Position numbers and translations under genes: made by a program. Below the pieces are notes generated by a model, which was not told where the DNA came from, did no database searches, and worked only from the letters and a program-made list of their open reading frames with translations. This document shows, one piece after another, positions 61,157 to 64,000 of a DNA stretch of 64,000 bases (position 1 is the first letter of the stretch; each line of letters starts with the position of its first letter). Origin of the DNA: Tubulanus polymorphus (Eukaryota; Nemertea; Palaeonemertea; Tubulaniformes; Tubulanidae); the NCBI RefSeq assembly GCF_964204645.1, contig NC_134030.1, positions 8,120,278 through 8,184,277 on the forward strand, in the 5' to 3' direction.

Positions 61157-62650
61157 AAGAGGATACACATGATATGATGGGCTTTCAGGTGTTGTTTGGT
61201 ATAAAACTCATCTCAAAGCTCATTTCAATGAATTCAATGAGATGCATATATATTTCATTCCCTCCTCGAGCATAATGTAGCTGTCTAGACATTTCAGTCT
61301 ACAAATCAAATATTAAGTGTTACGTGTCGCGCTGTATTATATTCAAGCTATTTTTTCGAATTCTTTATATTAAGTTATCTTAAAAAATTTTCTAAAATAT
61401 CGAAGTCTGTCTATCTCTGATAACAAAAAAGTCATGGATCATTGTTGATAAGCGCAACCCTGGTTTTAAAACCTACTATCATCATACGTGTAGCCATTTT
61501 TGATCCAATCCAAAAACCGCATATACATTCTTCAAATCTCTACCTATGTTGACTGGTTCTTCTTAAAAATCTACGAGCCATCTTTCAACAGTATAGTCAT
61601 TTAAAATAGAGACTGCTGTTTTTGCTTAATTAATTGAATCAGTCCAAGGTTGTTCACCGTCTGGCCCAGATATCCAGGGTTGCAGGTCTAAACAAAGTTT
61701 AACTCGACAAGATTTGTCAGGCTTTAAGAATCGATGCTTGTTGAATTGGCCTTTTTTTCTGGACCGTCCGTGTGGATATCAAAAGACACACAACACCGTA
61801 ATCGAATTAATTCTCTCATATCATCACCATGGCAACTATTTAATTTCCTCAATTCATATATTTGCGAATTATGTGAATAAAATGCAGCTTTTTCATATCT
61901 TCATATATACATCTTGTGATCGAGTATGAATAATTAATGATTCGACATTAATTCTGAACCAGCACGGAAACTCGGCACTTAACAGATTCGGATGATGTCC
62001 GTCTAGACAAAATGTTGCAGATTCATTAAAATTCATGAAAATTGGCCTGTACACGGCTGCGTAATTAGTGTTTTCCCGTTTCTCAAACCTGAAGTCAAAA
62101 GCTAACATTTTACAAGCCGATCAACCTTGATCAACTAGATCATTGCCATGGCAACATAAATTCAGAATTTGATTTGCGTAATATATCATCGTCGATGATT
62201 TTTTTTTTACAAATGATCGCGTCTCCCGCAAAATAATCACTTTAACGAATTTACGTTTCATTTCTCATACCGCTGAGACAGAAATCCAGTTATGGCGTCA
62301 AACATGCTTTAAAAATATATATTATCTAACAGCCTGGAGTTCTATTGTAAGTGATCAGGTTACCACGCATGAACCATGTACCAAAACGCTAGTTTATATG
62401 TCCATGATCATACTTATAATTGTGTCCTGTATACTTATAATTGTATTCTTCTGTATGCTTTGATTTGTTTAATTCATTTTGTAATTCAATGGAAAATAAA
62501 GTTGTTGTTATCATTATCATAGCATATGTACGTTAATTTCATCAATCTCACGAAACAAAATGGGAATGTACTCTTTTGATGATTTTCCGAATCAACTAGT
62601 CTCTGTCGGACTAGTAACTCTTGACTTCTACAGGGGCTAGTTTCTCATGG

Positions 62651-63002
62651 TGGAACCTCATCATAATGAACAAGGATATGATGATTTATCGGTCATAGTG
62701 AACTTAAAAATTTGTCCCAAGCAAGACAATTTCAGGGGTGCCAACCACTGAAAAGTTCCATCAGTTAAAAATTGAATTCTAATCAGTAACATTTCATTGA
62801 AATATGAAAGAAAATGTTCACATTCAGTAATCAACAGTAAGACCCTCAGTAATAACTTTTTGTATGCAACAAACAAATAAAATCAGTATTCATCATCGTA
62901 AAATAGTATCAAATACTGGAAATCAGGAACAGTTGGCAGCTCAGCAATCTATTTAGGTTCAAACTGGATAAAACAAACATATTTTGTTGTAATGAGGTTC
63001 CA
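62651..63002. mobile_element. MITE with TGGAACCTCAT ends
   Basis: TGGAACCTCATCA (left) and TAATGAGGTTCCA (right) are inverted repeats. It is related to the 172 bp element at 24222-24393 by the TGGAACCTC ends and by TAATGAAC words inside. Confidence 0.6.
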
Positions 63003-63045
63003 TTGTATAACCCATTTAAAATGTACGTATGAGGATTCCTATATT

Positions 63046-63214
63046 CCAGGGCTAAGTTTCATAGATGTGGAAGAAAAGTAATCCCTAGGAATATTTTGAA
63101 ATTTGTCAGTTATAACCATGGTTTCTCATTGTTACTTCCTATGGCGGTTGTCATCCGGATTGAGGATTTACCCCTAGGGATAACTTTGATACTCAGTCTA
63201 TGAAACCGGGCCCT
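63046..63214. mobile_element. MITE with CCAGGGC...GTTTCATAGA ends
   Basis: CCAGGGCTAAGTTTCATAGA and TCTATGAAACCGGGCCCTGG are inverted repeats with few mismatches; CCCTAGG and CCCCTAGGG occur inside. Related to 39085-39173. Confidence 0.65.
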
Positions 63215-64000
63215 GGTTTTTGATACCATGGTAATTTTCCCTGTCTCTTGGGATAAATTTGATAACCAGTCTTTGAAACCGGCAGTAGGATACGTTAGTT
63301 CATGTATTTATGGGGGTTGACAAAAGTCATCATCAAAATTTGTGTCAATATCATTCTACACCAATCTTCTACATGTTGACAAATTCTTCTGAAGGAATCA
63401 GATTTTGTCAACTCGTTAAACTCAACCCAATACCAGCAGTGTACCCAATCTAGCACGGCTGCAGATCCAGTAGTACCACTGGAAGCATCTACACCATATT
63501 TTTGCAAAAGAACAGCAATTTTCCATTAATATCTCAATGCTAATATTCATCTTAGTAGTGTAAAAATGACGAGCAATTATCTAACTTATTATTAGATAAT
63601 TGCTCCTAGCTTCAATGCATTCTCATAGCTGCTTCTGGGTTCAAATTCGGGGTTGGGTTTTCCCAGAGGGAAAGTTGCTTTTCTATTCATGAATTCAAAG
63701 TACTCCAATCATGCCCAGAATGCAACACATCCTGCACATCTGATTTTCGAAAAACTTTCTGGGTTGGATCCACAGAAATTCCACCCATGTTGATTTTTGC
63801 ACCTACCCGAAATGGTGGATCGGCTACTGCAGCACCTACAACTAAGTTCCATTCGATTAACTACAGTCAAGCCTGTTTAATCCGGATCAACTTAATCTGG
63901 ATTTTGGTCTAATCCGGACAATATTTGCATTCCATTTGTTCATAAGTAAACAAGAAAATGACTTCCCCGCGGTCCCCAAATCACCCAAATTAAGCGGATT
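63215..64000. other. Non-coding window end
   Basis: It holds a hairpin at 63571-63605 and a cut-off MITE-like repeat from about 63867. No exon recognised. Confidence 0.4.
63571..63605. repeat. Perfect 14 bp hairpin
   Basis: GAGCAATTATCTAA, a 7 nt loop CTTATTA, then TTAGATAATTGCTC. It may be the relic of a foldback element; no flanking duplication was identified. Confidence 0.8.

Overview
This is a window from an animal nuclear genome. Genes are split by GT-AG introns, encode conserved animal proteins, and sit in AT-rich DNA crowded with small inverted-repeat transposons, tRNA-derived repeats and retroelement pieces. Gene content and repeat style suggest a marine invertebrate, possibly a lophotrochozoan; the species cannot be fixed from the sequence alone.

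Layout. 0.8-1.1 kb (+): the last two coding exons of RAN. 2.5-4.4 kb (-): a complete four-exon neuferricin gene (CYB5D2). 4.9-10.0 kb: a composite element with matching inverted termini around a tandem array of roughly 187-252 bp units, into which a 5'-truncated Penelope-like retroelement has inserted with a 10 bp target duplication. 10.6-12.3 kb (+): ATPSCKMT, the methyltransferase of the mitochondrial ATP synthase c-subunit. 12.85-23.8 kb (+): YME1L1, the mitochondrial i-AAA protease, resolved into 15 coding exons giving 724 residues. Its first intron holds a 1.9 kb foldback element that itself carries a nested MITE. 26.1-29.6 kb (-): a FAST-kinase-domain (FASTKD) mitochondrial RNA protein, eight exons, 707 residues. 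33.7-39.7 kb (+): N-acetylneuraminate lyase (NPL), whose start exon was not found. 41.4-64.0 kb: about 22 kb in which I recognise no coding exon, only MITEs, simple repeats and a second Penelope 3' end.

The most interesting biology is in NPL. It carries two alternative copies of the exon that encodes the Schiff-base lysine and the substrate-contacting G-x-D-E motif. Both have the same entry and exit phases, and both lengths are 2 modulo 3. Including both, or neither, breaks the frame, so they behave as mutually exclusive exons, and they differ at the substrate motif (GNDL versus ICDE). The second notable system is the terminal-inverted-repeat element packed with a satellite-like array at 4.9-10.0 kb.

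Three neighbouring genes (ATPSCKMT, YME1L1, FASTKD) act in mitochondria. Neuferricin is membrane-anchored, RAN is the nuclear transport GTPase and NPL is cytosolic sialic acid catabolism, so I see no overall pathway cluster. All exon boundaries were read by eye from splice sites, reading phase and remembered family sequences; no search was run.
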